64,000 nt of DNA, taken from JBPRGG01 sp051418075. Its GTDB lineage: Bacteria; Bacteroidota; Bacteroidia; Cytophagales; Cyclobacteriaceae. Made by a program: the position numbers and the translations under genes. The notes under the pieces were generated by a model. The model saw only the letters and a program-made list of their open reading frames with translations, ran no database searches and was not told the DNA's origin. This document shows, piece after piece, positions 34,103 through 43,101 of this stretch (the stretch's first letter is position 1; the number at the start of each line of letters is the position of its first letter). Location of the stretch: assembly GCA_051418075.1 (NCBI GenBank), contig JBPRGG010000025.1, positions 62,001 to 126,000 on the forward strand, read 5' to 3'.

Positions 34103-35785
34103 ATGAAAATCAATCTTGTATTTCTGTTTTTATCCCTATCGATGATGCAACTTTCAGCCCAGGATCGACTCTCCAGCAGACATTTTGCTACCCGTTCGGA
34201 AGTGTTAGCCACCAATGGTATGGCAGCCACCAGCCAGCCCCTGGCCACAATGGCGGCCATTGATATTTTACAAAAAGGCGGATCGGCTGTAGATGCAGCC
34301 ATTGCTGCAAATGCGGTATTGGCAGTGGTAGAGCCAACCAGCAATGGTTTGGGTGGTGATATATTCGCCATCGTCTGGAATGCTCCTGACCAGGATCTGT
34401 ATGGATTTAACGGAAGTGGCCGTTCACCCCAGTCGCTGGACATTGAGGTATTCAGGGAAAAAGGATATGAACAGATCCCTTACCGTGGTGCATTGCCCAT
34501 TTCGGTGCCGGGAGCAGTAGACGGCTGGTTTCAACTGCATCAAAAATTTGGCAAACTGCCTATGACAGAAGTCCTTCAGCCAGCCATTGAATATGCCAGG
34601 AATGGCTTCCCGGTGACGGAACTGATTGCTTTTTACTGGTCTTTTTCTGAATCCTATAAGGATCAGCCAGGTTTTTCCGATGTTTTTTTGATCAATGGTA
34701 AACCACCTCAAAAAGGAGACATCTTTAAGAATCCGGCTTTGGCCAATACCCTGGAAAAAATAGCCAGGCAGGGCCGTGATGTTTTTTATGAAGGGGAGAT
34801 CGCCAGTGTAATGGTTGAATTTGTAAAAAAGGCGGGTGGCTATCTCTCTGAAAAAGATTTGGCCGACCATCAGGGAGAGTGGTTGGATCCTGTTTCAACC
34901 AATTACAGGGGATATGATGTATGGGAACTGCCACCTAATGGACAGGGAATTGCTGTATTGCAAATGCTGAATATATTGGAAGGTTATGACCTGTCTACCA
35001 TGGGATATGGAAGTGCGGATTATATTCACACCTTGGTGGAAGCTAAAAAACTGGCCTTTGCCGACCGGGCCAAATTTTATGCCGATATGGATTTTAACGA
35101 TATTCCGGTGGACGAATTGATATCTGATACCTACGCCGATAAAAGAAGGACATTGATAGATCAAACCGCAGCCAGACAGGTGGCACCTGGTGAACCTACC
35201 AGCCTGGGTGAAACCATCTATCTCACCACTGCTGATCAAGAAGGGAATATGGTGAGTTTGATCCAAAGCAACTATACCGGATTTGGTTCGGGGGTTACTC
35301 CACCTTTACTGGGGTTTGGATTTCAGAACCGGGGTCAATTGTTCACTTTGGAGGAAGGCCATTTCAATATGTATGAGCCGGGGAAAAGGCCTTTTCATAC
35401 CATCATACCCGGATTTGTTACCAAAGAGGGCAAGCCATGGCTCAGTTTTGGGGTAATGGGAGGTGATATGCAGCCCCAGGGTCATGTGCAGGTGCTGGTA
35501 AATATGATCGATTTTGGCATGAATGTGCAGGAAGCCGGAGATGCGCCCCGGGTCAGACATTCAGGTTCAGCCCAACCCACCGGAACAGCAATGAATGATG
35601 GTGGCCAGGTTCATTTGGAGGCTGGATTTGCTCCGGATGTCATTCAGGAGTTAATAAAAAGAGGGCATAAGGTGGTTTTTGGAGGAAGTTATGGCGGATA
35701 TCAGGCTATTAAATATGATGCAACAAGTGGTGTCTATTTTGGCGGCTCCGAATCCAGAAAAGACGGTATGGCAGCAGGGTATTAA
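34103..35785 (+). CDS. Gamma-glutamyltranspeptidase family protein
   Basis: Cleaves gamma-glutamyl bonds (e.g. glutathione); made as an inactive precursor that self-cleaves at a threonine. The 560-aa protein has a signal peptide (cleavage near Ala19), the large-subunit motif NGLGGDIFAIVW and the small-subunit start at about residue 370. The likely nucleophile is Thr371 in GETIYLTTADQEGN, by alignment with the YwrD-type form. NYTGFGSG and the C-terminal GGSYGGYQ loop are conserved. Bacillithiol genes are in the window but no direct link is shown. A strong hairpin terminator follows. Confidence 0.9.
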   Translation: MKINLVFLFLSLSMMQLSAQDRLSSRHFATRSEVLATNGMAATSQPLATMAAIDILQKGGSAVDAAIAANAVLAVVEPTSNGLGGDIFAIVWNAPDQDLYGFNGSGRSPQSLDIEVFREKGYEQIPYRGALPISVPGAVDGWFQLHQKFGKLPMTEVLQPAIEYARNGFPVTELIAFYWSFSESYKDQPGFSDVFLINGKPPQKGDIFKNPALANTLEKIARQGRDVFYEGEIASVMVEFVKKAGGYLSEKDLADHQGEWLDPVSTNYRGYDVWELPPNGQGIAVLQMLNILEGYDLSTMGYGSADYIHTLVEAKKLAFADRAKFYADMDFNDIPVDELISDTYADKRRTLIDQTAARQVAPGEPTSLGETIYLTTADQEGNMVSLIQSNYTGFGSGVTPPLLGFGFQNRGQLFTLEEGHFNMYEPGKRPFHTIIPGFVTKEGKPWLSFGVMGGDMQPQGHVQVLVNMIDFGMNVQEAGDAPRVRHSGSAQPTGTAMNDGGQVHLEAGFAPDVIQELIKRGHKVVFGGSYGGYQAIKYDATSGVYFGGSESRKDGMAAGY

Positions 35786-35822
35786 TAAAAAAAGCAGGAA
35801 TATCATTCTTATTCCTGCTTTT
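35786..35822. terminator. Bidirectional terminator between the gamma-glutamyltransferase and lipocalin-like genes
   Basis: AAAAGCAGGAAT (35790-35801) pairs perfectly with ATTCCTGCTTTT (35811-35822), 12 bp with a 9-base loop. A residues on the left and T residues on the right give a terminator for both convergent genes. Confidence 0.85.
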
Positions 35823-35841
35823 CAAGTAAAAGCCAAATTCG

Positions 35842-36297
35842 CTATTTATTGAAAAACATTGAAGATTCCAGGGTGATATCCATACCGGCAGCATCATTTG
35901 TTTCCTTTACATATAATTCCAGTTTGGAGGAGGTTAATTGCTTTACCATAAACTTTGATGTTTCTCCGGCAGAGGTTACAGATAGTTCCTTTCCAGCTAA
36001 ACTCCAGGTACCTGTACCATTCATGTCAGGATCATCAGATCCTGAAACTTCCAGGGTTTGATCATCTTTAAATTCATAAGTTACGCCGGTTAAAGGAATT
36101 TCAGGAGGAAAGAAGGTTTCCAATAAAGCTTTTGTGGTTTCATCAAAACCATCTCCGGAAAATGATAATGTCATTTTTTCACCGTTCCAGGTGCCAACCA
36201 AATCAGCTTGAGTAAATGCTTCTTCATCATCTTTACTACAGGAGAATAAAACTGAAGAGGCTAAGAAAACAATCAAAAGAAAATAAAGATTTTTCAT
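35842..36297 (-). CDS. Lipocalin-like lipoprotein, probably surface-exposed
   Basis: A 151-aa lipoprotein: MKNLYFLLIVFLASSVLFSC, lipid Cys20, followed by SKDDEE. In Bacteroidota an acidic Lys-Asp-rich stretch right after the cysteine acts as a lipoprotein export signal to the cell surface. The mature part (LVGTWNGEKMTLSFSG, GTGTWSLAGKELSVT) has the strand rhythm of lipocalin-like domains seen in small Bacteroidota proteins. Ligand unknown. It ends at the bidirectional terminator. Confidence 0.72.
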   Translation of the reverse strand: MKNLYFLLIVFLASSVLFSCSKDDEEAFTQADLVGTWNGEKMTLSFSGDGFDETTKALLETFFPPEIPLTGVTYEFKDDQTLEVSGSDDPDMNGTGTWSLAGKELSVTSAGETSKFMVKQLTSSKLELYVKETNDAAGMDITLESSMFFNK

Positions 36298-36410
36298 AGT
36301 ATTAATTTTAGTTAGTTAAGTCAATGAAGTAAAAATAGGGAGGAGAAAGGTGTAATGTATTTCCGGATATTTACAAAAAGTACATAAATCAGGAAAGCAG
36401 GTATTTAAAT

Positions 36411-36439
36411 AAAAAAGGTTGCCCGATAAGAGCAACCTT
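36411..36439 (-). terminator. Intrinsic terminator downstream of lipA
   Basis: On the minus strand AAGGTTGC and GCAACCTT form an 8-bp stem with a 9-base loop, followed by TTTTTT, just past the lipA stop. Confidence 0.8.
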
Positions 36440-36467
36440 GTAATTTTTTCAATGTAATCTTGTTTGT

Positions 36468-37364
36468 TTAAACATCGACATGTTTCTCTGCGTGATAGGA
36501 AGACCTGACCAAAGCTCCTGATTCCACGTACTTCAGGCCACGTTTTAATCCTTCTTCCTTATATTGGGCAAATTTGTCCGGGTGTATAAATTCCACCACC
36601 TCCAGATGCATTTTAGTCGGTTGCAGATATTGTCCCAGGGTCAGGATATCGACACCTTGAGCAGCCAGATCATCCATAATTTGGAAGATTTCTTCCTCAG
36701 TTTCCCCTAAACCTAACATGATGCCAGACTTGGTTCTTTTCCCGTATTCCTTAATTCTTTTCAATTCTTCCAGGCTGCGGTGGTATTTTGCCTGTGGCCT
36801 GACCCTTCGATATAGCCTTTCCACGGTTTCCATATTATGGGACACAACTTCCTGACCGGGGCTAATCATTCGGTATAAAGCCTCCCAGTTTCCTTTTACA
36901 TCAGGAATTAAGGTCTCAATAGTAGTTTCCGGGCTTAAATGCTTTATTGCTTTCACAGTCTGATACCAAATTTCTGCTCCCCGGTCTTTTAATTCATCCC
37001 GGTTCACTGAAGTAATCACAGCATGCTTTACGCCCATTAATTTAATTGCCTCTGCCACCCGTTGGGGTTCTTCCTCATCATATTCAGGTGGTCTTCCCGT
37101 GGCTACGGCACAAAAAGTACAGCTACGGGTACATACATTGCCCAAAATCATGAAAGTTGCTGTGCCGGCTCCCCAGCATTCGCCCATATTAGGACAACTG
37201 CCACTTTCGCAAATGGTATGTAATTTATATTGATCTACTATGGATCTTACTTTTTTATACTCTTTTCCTATTGGTAATTTTACCCTGAGCCAATCCGGCT
37301 TTTTTTTCCTGCTAGTTTTTTCATTTGATTTGGAATCAGCTGAAATAACTGGTAATTCAATCAT
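36468..37364 (-). CDS. lipA: Lipoyl synthase
   Basis: Radical SAM enzyme that inserts two sulfurs into octanoyl groups on lipoyl domains. The 298-aa protein carries both clusters: auxiliary CESGSCPNMGEC and radical-SAM CTRSCTFC (CxxxCxxC). RSSYHAEK near the C-terminus provides the conserved serine for the auxiliary cluster. Flanked by a hypothetical gene 62 bases upstream and a strong terminator downstream. No lipB in the window. Confidence 0.95.
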   Translation of the reverse strand: MIELPVISADSKSNEKTSRKKKPDWLRVKLPIGKEYKKVRSIVDQYKLHTICESGSCPNMGECWGAGTATFMILGNVCTRSCTFCAVATGRPPEYDEEEPQRVAEAIKLMGVKHAVITSVNRDELKDRGAEIWYQTVKAIKHLSPETTIETLIPDVKGNWEALYRMISPGQEVVSHNMETVERLYRRVRPQAKYHRSLEELKRIKEYGKRTKSGIMLGLGETEEEIFQIMDDLAAQGVDILTLGQYLQPTKMHLEVVEFIHPDKFAQYKEEGLKRGLKYVESGALVRSSYHAEKHVDV

Positions 37365-37426
37365 AACTTAAACTAATTTTTGAATGCCAAAGATACAATA
37401 CAAATGCTCCAACTCCTAACCTTCAG

Positions 37427-38155
37427 TTATCTTCGGGAGCCGTAAAAGAGGGTAATGAAAGCGTTTGGAAATACACTGTAATTATCCGTATTTGGAATGA
37501 TAATGATCTTTCTTGAAAATGCTTCCAACATTGCTCCTGCTTCCAGACCAACCACATTTGACTTGAAAGTGCCAAATTCAAAGCTCAGGGCAGCCTTCAA
37601 ATTCAATCCGGGCACTATTTGAGATTCTTCAATTCCCTGAAATATATTCCCGGTTCCTAAAATTTGGTTGTAGTCGTGTACGCCAGCAGTAGGATCATAT
37701 GGTACTTTACTGGATCCTCCAGCACCACTTTCATATTCGATGTAGTAAGGAGCTTCCAATCCTATAGAAGGGCCTCCGGCTAAAATACCATTGATCTGTA
37801 CCCCTTGCTGCGGGGCTTTTTTAAAAAGGATCCACTCTCTACCATATTGGAGACGAATGGAATAGAGGTAATTTTTTTTAGCCCATATAAAGGTATTGCC
37901 AGTATAAGAATAATGCCTCTCTTCCTGTGGGTGCTTTATATTAACCAGTTCCAGGCCAAAACTTTGAAAACGATTCGGTCCGATCTCCTTACCCATTTTA
38001 AAAATAAGTCCTCCGATCAAACCGCTATTTGTGGCTTTTGTTACACCCCAAATAAACTCTGATGAGTATTCATAATCTCCTGTTTCCTGGGCCCGAGCCG
38101 AAATTGCAGAAATAAACAAAAGAAATATTAAAGCTATTCTAAACAGTACCTTCAT
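37427..38155 (-). CDS. Hypothetical exported beta-rich protein, possibly outer membrane
   Basis: A 242-aa protein with a signal peptide (cleavage near residue 22, ISARAQ). The mature part has alternating hydrophobic strands with aromatic ends and ends FITLFYGSRR, as in small outer-membrane barrels. SGLIGGLIFKMGKEIG and GRNWIL-like strands support this weakly. No named family. It lies 76 bases downstream of the ytxJ gene on the same strand. Confidence 0.65.
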   Translation of the reverse strand: MKVLFRIALIFLLFISAISARAQETGDYEYSSEFIWGVTKATNSGLIGGLIFKMGKEIGPNRFQSFGLELVNIKHPQEERHYSYTGNTFIWAKKNYLYSIRLQYGREWILFKKAPQQGVQINGILAGGPSIGLEAPYYIEYESGAGGSSKVPYDPTAGVHDYNQILGTGNIFQGIEESQIVPGLNLKAALSFEFGTFKSNVVGLEAGAMLEAFSRKIIIIPNTDNYSVFPNAFITLFYGSRR

Positions 38156-38231
38156 TATGCTATCAAATCCTCAGTATAAATTTAAATTTTAATTTTATAA
38201 CGAAAAAGAAAAAGATAAAGTTTTAAGTTTA

Positions 38232-38576
38232 TCAGGGGGTCAATACTTTCTCTTTCATCTGCATATAGGAGATATCATAGTGGCTTTCATGATAAATACA
38301 TGTACCGTCCTGAATAATTAGCATTTGAGGAGATTCGTGTCTGACCTGAAATTGTTGGGCCAGCATATTGGATAAATTCCGGTAGGCAATGATATCCAGC
38401 AAATAAAAATGAATGTTTTTCATTTCCTGTTCATCCCAGGCTGATTGCATTCTTCTTAATACGCTGCTGCTGATGGGACAACGGGTACTGTTCTTAAATA
38501 TAACCACTGGTTGGTTAAAAGATAATTGTTCAATTTCTTTAAGTTGTTGTTCGTTATTTAATTCTATCCAGTTCAT
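38232..38576 (-). CDS. ytxJ: Bacilliredoxin-like monothiol protein YtxJ
   Basis: A 114-aa thioredoxin-fold protein of the YtxJ group, proposed to remove bacillithiol from mixed disulfides. The active-site loop reads FKNSTRCPISS, with one cysteine (monothiol), and the cis-Pro region is SPQMLII. It matches the bacillithiol pathway implied by bshA. It starts 12 bases after the repeat-protein stop, so the two may be cotranscribed although their roles look unrelated. Confidence 0.85.
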   Translation of the reverse strand: MNWIELNNEQQLKEIEQLSFNQPVVIFKNSTRCPISSSVLRRMQSAWDEQEMKNIHFYLLDIIAYRNLSNMLAQQFQVRHESPQMLIIQDGTCIYHESHYDISYMQMKEKVLTP

Positions 38577-38588
38577 TTATAACTCAGG

Positions 38589-40829
38589 TTAGTAATACCA
38601 GATTTCATTTTCTCTGGAATCATATTTTGGTTTCTTCTGTGGTTTATTAACGTTTTTAAGCTTCTGAGGTTTATTCCAAAGTTTTAACCACCAGTATTTC
38701 AACCGGCTGATCTCCCGGGTACCGGTATCAGACTGATGCATCTGCCGGGATAATTTTTTAAAATATGCTGCTTTGGCTCCTTTATTTCTGGTAATGATTT
38801 GGCCCTGATATTGGTGGGCAGTGCGGGACATGTAATCAAAGTGCTGCTGCCGGTAAACCTGGTAGTTCACTAAATCGCCCTGGAATTGATGCTCTTTTTT
38901 TGATTTATTCTGATAGTACCTTTGTTGAGATTTGTAGCTGCGAGCCCTGATGTTACCCTGATGCTGATGTGCCTGCTTTGACATATAGGCATATTGCTGC
39001 TGTCGATACTTATGAATATTGCCCTTGATATTGCCCGAATGTTGATGCGTCTGCCGGGATAACTTTTTATAAAAAGCTTCCTGTCGAGATGGAGTGGGTA
39101 CCTTAATGCCACCCTGGTTTAAATGGGCATTTTTGGACATATAAGCATATTGTTGTTGTCGGTACCTGAAAATATTATTGTTGATTTGGCCGGCATATTG
39201 ATGCTGATTTTTGGAAGCCTTTTTGTAATCTGCCTGTTTTTTACGGGGAGAGCGGGTTTTAATGCTTCCTCCATACAGGTGTGCAGCCTGGGACATATAC
39301 ACGTATTGCTGTTTACGTAGTTTATATATTTTTGAACTGATATGTCCCTGAAACTGATGATTTTGAGAAGACTTATATTTAAAGTACATGTCTTTTTGTT
39401 TAGGCGATGGGGCCCTGATATTTCCCTGATTCTTATGGGCCGTTTTTGACATATACTGATGTTGTTGTTTTCGGTATTTATAGATATTAGAACTGATATT
39501 CCCCTGATACTGATGGGCCTGTTTTGATTTAGATTGAAACAAAGCCTTTTTTTGTTTGGCCGAAGGGGCTTTGATACCTCCCTGATTTTGATGGGCTGCT
39601 TTAGACAAATATTGGTATTGCTGCTTTTTATACTTGTAGATCTTGGAACTGATATTCCCCTGATGCTGATGACGCTGGCTTGAGACTTTTTGATGATAGC
39701 GCCTTTTTTGTTTGGCCGAAGGGGCTTTAATGCCACCCTGGTTTTGATGAGCTGCATCAGACATATACTGATATTGCTGTTTCCGGTATTTATATACTTT
39801 GGAACTGATGGTTCCCTGGTGTTGATGTGCTTGTGAAGACTTGGTTTGGTAATAATTTTTTCTCTGTTTCAGTGACCTTGATTTTATACGCCCCTGGTTT
39901 TGATGGGCCTGATTGGAAAGGTATTGATATTGTTGCTTTCTGTATTTAAATATCTTCGAACTTCTCCTTCCCTGATGCTGCTGCACTTGCCGTGATTGGT
40001 TAGCTAACCGGGAACGGGTTTTTCCCGGACGGTCAGTTTTAATTTTTCCCTGGCTTTGCTGGGCATTGTTAGACATATATTGGTATTGTTGCTTTCGATA
40101 ACTGTGTACCTTGCCACTGATATTACCCTGGCTCTGTTGTTGATTTCTGGATTTTTTCCGGTACGCTGTTTCCCGTTTTTTTATGGAAGATCGTCTGATC
40201 CTGCCCGGATTTTTCTGGGTATTGGACTGATCTACAGCAGTACGGCGATAGTAATCTGGCACAATATGACCTGAATGCTGTTGTTTACGCCGGGAATCTT
40301 TACGATATTTTGCTGACTTATTAATTGTTTTACGTCTGCCACTGTGTAATTGTACCCGTCCTGACTTCTGGCGATAGATCTGGCGTCGGTTTTGGCTTTT
40401 TTTTCGCCTTTGCCGGGCCGGATTTTTCTGAATATTATTATTATCATCCCCTCTTTGGTAATAATCCGGAACGATGTTGCCGGAACTTTGCTGTTGATTT
40501 CGGGAGGCTTTTCGGTAATTGGCATTTGAATTTAACCTGTTCTTTTTGATGGTACCACTGTTTTGCAATTGATCAGAGCGGTATTTGTAATGTAGCCGTT
40601 TCATTTTGGCCGGATCAGGTGTAGAGGATTTGCTGCCAGCCTGTTCTTTGGATTTTTTTCTTCTTCGCTGGTTTTCTTTTTTCGCTTTTCGAATCTCCTT
40701 TTTGGTTTCCTTCCGGCTTCCGGATTTCCGGTCTCCCAGTTTGGCTTGTCCATAGGTTTCCCCGGCTGTAAAGATTATAAACAGGAAAACAAAAAGTACA
40801 GAAAATTTTGGCCAGCAAATTTTATTCAT
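38589..40829 (-). CDS. Secreted, highly basic 26-residue-repeat protein of unknown function
   Basis: A 746-aa protein with a signal peptide (about 1-27, ...AGETYG|Q). After a Lys/Arg-rich region come irregular repeats, then from about residue 235 seventeen consecutive units of 26 residues (last one 25), alternating type A (SSKIYKYRKQQYQYLS, ending AHQNQGGI) and type B (KAPSAKQK..., ending HQHQGNI). Ser16, His/Gln20, Gly24 and Ile26 are nearly invariant. Asp and Glu are rare, so it is strongly cationic. The tail is aromatic (ENEIWYY). I recognise no family. The 78-bp DNA periodicity creates several long spurious reading frames. Confidence 0.85.
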   Translation of the reverse strand: MNKICWPKFSVLFVFLFIIFTAGETYGQAKLGDRKSGSRKETKKEIRKAKKENQRRRKKSKEQAGSKSSTPDPAKMKRLHYKYRSDQLQNSGTIKKNRLNSNANYRKASRNQQQSSGNIVPDYYQRGDDNNNIQKNPARQRRKKSQNRRQIYRQKSGRVQLHSGRRKTINKSAKYRKDSRRKQQHSGHIVPDYYRRTAVDQSNTQKNPGRIRRSSIKKRETAYRKKSRNQQQSQGNISGKVHSYRKQQYQYMSNNAQQSQGKIKTDRPGKTRSRLANQSRQVQQHQGRRSSKIFKYRKQQYQYLSNQAHQNQGRIKSRSLKQRKNYYQTKSSQAHQHQGTISSKVYKYRKQQYQYMSDAAHQNQGGIKAPSAKQKRRYHQKVSSQRHQHQGNISSKIYKYKKQQYQYLSKAAHQNQGGIKAPSAKQKKALFQSKSKQAHQYQGNISSNIYKYRKQQHQYMSKTAHKNQGNIRAPSPKQKDMYFKYKSSQNHQFQGHISSKIYKLRKQQYVYMSQAAHLYGGSIKTRSPRKKQADYKKASKNQHQYAGQINNNIFRYRQQQYAYMSKNAHLNQGGIKVPTPSRQEAFYKKLSRQTHQHSGNIKGNIHKYRQQQYAYMSKQAHQHQGNIRARSYKSQQRYYQNKSKKEHQFQGDLVNYQVYRQQHFDYMSRTAHQYQGQIITRNKGAKAAYFKKLSRQMHQSDTGTREISRLKYWWLKLWNKPQKLKNVNKPQKKPKYDSRENEIWYY

Positions 40830-41043
40830 TCCATCGATGCTTCCAGGTCCTCTAAAGGTCTATAATTGTGTTGTTTATCAGTAACGATAAAATACCTTTT
40901 TCATTTCAAATGTTAAAATGATAATAAAGTTTTATATTTTTAAGTAATAGTTTAAAAAATTCAGATTGATGTAAGAAGGTAAGGCCTTTTATATAATTTT
41001 AGAGGCTTTGCTGTAATAAATGAAATTTCCTTAAATTAGCTAA

Positions 41044-42291
41044 ATGATTGATTATAAAGAGTTTTACCTGGACAATGGTTTACAGGTGGTGGTGCATGAA
41101 GATCCTAATTCTGAAATTGCTGTACTCAATCTGTTATACAAGGTAGGATCAAGAAACGAAAATCGTGATAAGACTGGTTTTGCCCACCTGTTTGAACATT
41201 TGATGTTTGGCGGATCAAAAAATATTACGCAATTTGATGAACTTTTGCAAAAAGTAGGTGGAGAAAGTAATGCCTTTACCAATCCTGATATAACCAACTA
41301 CTATATTACCCTTCCGGCAATTAATCTGGAAACTGCATTTTGGTTGGAATCAGACCGTATGTTGAGCCTTTCTTTTGATCCTCAGGTATTGGATGTGCAG
41401 AAAAAAGTGGTAATAGAAGAGTTCAAACAACGCTACCTCAACCAGCCTTATGGTGATACCTGGCTAAAGTTACGTCCATTGGCTTATCAAAAACACCCAT
41501 ATCAGTGGCCTACCATTGGTAAGCAGATTTCTCATATAGAAAATGCAACTACTGAAGATGTGAAAGATTTCTTTTTTCAGCATTATGTGCCAAACAATGC
41601 CGTATTGGTTGTAGCCGGCAATGTGAAGGAGGATACTGTGAAGGAATTAGCCAGCAAATGGTTTGGACCAATCCCTTCAGGCAGTTATAATGGGGAGGAA
41701 TTGCCCGGGGAGCCAATACAACAGGAAGCCAGAAAGCAGCATGTTGAAGCTGATGTTCCATTGAATGCACTTTTTAAGGCTTATCATATGCCCGGGCGGC
41801 TGTCGTCCGACTATTATGCCACTGACCTTTTGAGTGATGTACTGGGGAGAAGCAATTCATCGCGACTTTACGATCATTTGGTGAAAGAAACCCGTTTATT
41901 CAATCATATAAATGCTTATATTACCGGGTCTGTAGACCCTGGATTACTGGTAATTAGTGGAAAATTAAATAAACAAGTTTCATTTGATCAGGCAGAGCAG
42001 GAAATTCAGACCATACTGGATCAGGTCAAAGAATCATTGATTGATGAAAATGAGTTGGAAAAGGTGAAGAACCAGGCAGAGTCTACCCTGGTTTTTTCGG
42101 AGGTGGAAGTGCTGAACCGGGCCATGAACCTGGCTTATGCAGCCATGCTGGGTGATCTTAGCCTGATCAACCAGGAATCAGCCAGAATTCAGGCGGTGAA
42201 CAATTATGATATAAAAAGAATGGCAAATAGCATCATGAGAGAATCCAATTCTTCTACCCTTTATTACCAGTCCAATACAAATGGTGAATAA
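41044..42291 (+). CDS. M16-family zinc peptidase
   Basis: A 415-aa insulinase/processing-peptidase-type metalloprotease. The inverted zinc motif HLFEH is at residues 48-52 (HxxEH), with the downstream Glu in KVVIEEFKQR. It lacks a signal peptide, so it is probably cytosolic, and is half-length compared with two-domain pitrilysins, so it may pair with another M16 subunit. Its stop abuts the stop of the convergent hypothetical gene. Confidence 0.9.
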   Translation: MIDYKEFYLDNGLQVVVHEDPNSEIAVLNLLYKVGSRNENRDKTGFAHLFEHLMFGGSKNITQFDELLQKVGGESNAFTNPDITNYYITLPAINLETAFWLESDRMLSLSFDPQVLDVQKKVVIEEFKQRYLNQPYGDTWLKLRPLAYQKHPYQWPTIGKQISHIENATTEDVKDFFFQHYVPNNAVLVVAGNVKEDTVKELASKWFGPIPSGSYNGEELPGEPIQQEARKQHVEADVPLNALFKAYHMPGRLSSDYYATDLLSDVLGRSNSSRLYDHLVKETRLFNHINAYITGSVDPGLLVISGKLNKQVSFDQAEQEIQTILDQVKESLIDENELEKVKNQAESTLVFSEVEVLNRAMNLAYAAMLGDLSLINQESARIQAVNNYDIKRMANSIMRESNSSTLYYQSNTNGE

Positions 42292-42939
42292 TTAGGGATT
42301 TTCTATTTTTGAAATGATTTGTTCCTGAAGGTTTTCATAGAATAAACAAACTTCTTTCAGGTCCTGGCGAAATTCAAGATCAAATCGGTTATGTTGAATA
42401 AAATCCTTAATTTTGTCATGGAATTCAAGTTCTACCAGGTTTAAAAATTCATCTACACTTCCGTCATATTCAGCCAGTTGTTGGTCTTGCCAGATGTAAA
42501 ATTGATCTTTTATAGACCATTCAGTATCTTCTTCCAGAAAAATGTATTCTTCAAATAATACCCGATCTGCCCCTCCATCACTTTTAGGATGAGGTTTACT
42601 GAAAAAGGTAAGCGATCCCTGATAAATTAATTCATAGAATTCCAGGATATCGTAGTTGAATTTATTTTGAGAGGCTACCGCATAAAATTTCCTTAACATT
42701 TGATATTGCTTATCAAAGAAGATGAAATGGGACACTTTCACCGGGCTAAAAGCTCGAATTCTGCCATCTGACTCCAGTTTTACCACTTCTGATTTGAAAT
42801 CATAATTCAATCTGCCTGATAACTGTTCCCCATTCACTAATATGACCTTACCTAGTTCCCAGTTACTGGTGGAAATTTTATCTTCATAAGTAACGTCGAA
42901 AGTATTAAAACAGAGCAGGAAAGTAACCAGAAGGTACAT
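42292..42939 (-). CDS. Hypothetical exported protein, 215 aa
   Basis: A predicted signal sequence (MYLLVTFLLCFNTFDV) is followed by a beta-rich half (KVILVNGEQLSGRLNYDF, KYQ strands) and a helical C-terminus (KIKDFIQHNRFDLEFRQDLK). No motif or family is recognised. The opening resembles small 'surface-sensing' beta domains seen in Bacteroidota but that is weak. Convergent with the M16 gene, with no bases between the stops. Confidence 0.6.
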   Translation of the reverse strand: MYLLVTFLLCFNTFDVTYEDKISTSNWELGKVILVNGEQLSGRLNYDFKSEVVKLESDGRIRAFSPVKVSHFIFFDKQYQMLRKFYAVASQNKFNYDILEFYELIYQGSLTFFSKPHPKSDGGADRVLFEEYIFLEEDTEWSIKDQFYIWQDQQLAEYDGSVDEFLNLVELEFHDKIKDFIQHNRFDLEFRQDLKEVCLFYENLQEQIISKIENP

Positions 42940-43101
42940 AATAAAAAGCGTTTAATAGTATTGCTACTAACTGCTTAAAATGCAATAATGTTTCAAAATT
43001 TAAAGATTAATTTGTATTATTATTTTAAGAATAATGAAAGTTGATGGTAAATAATTAATTATGAGGGGAATAGACAAAATAAAATTTTTTGCGGATAAAC
43101 A

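Noticed and set aside
39119..39757. A 212-residue minus-strand frame and several other long frames inside the 26-aa repeat gene
   Set aside because: They arise because the DNA repeats with a fixed codon pattern every 78 bases; the 746-aa frame has the signal peptide and the regular protein repeat.
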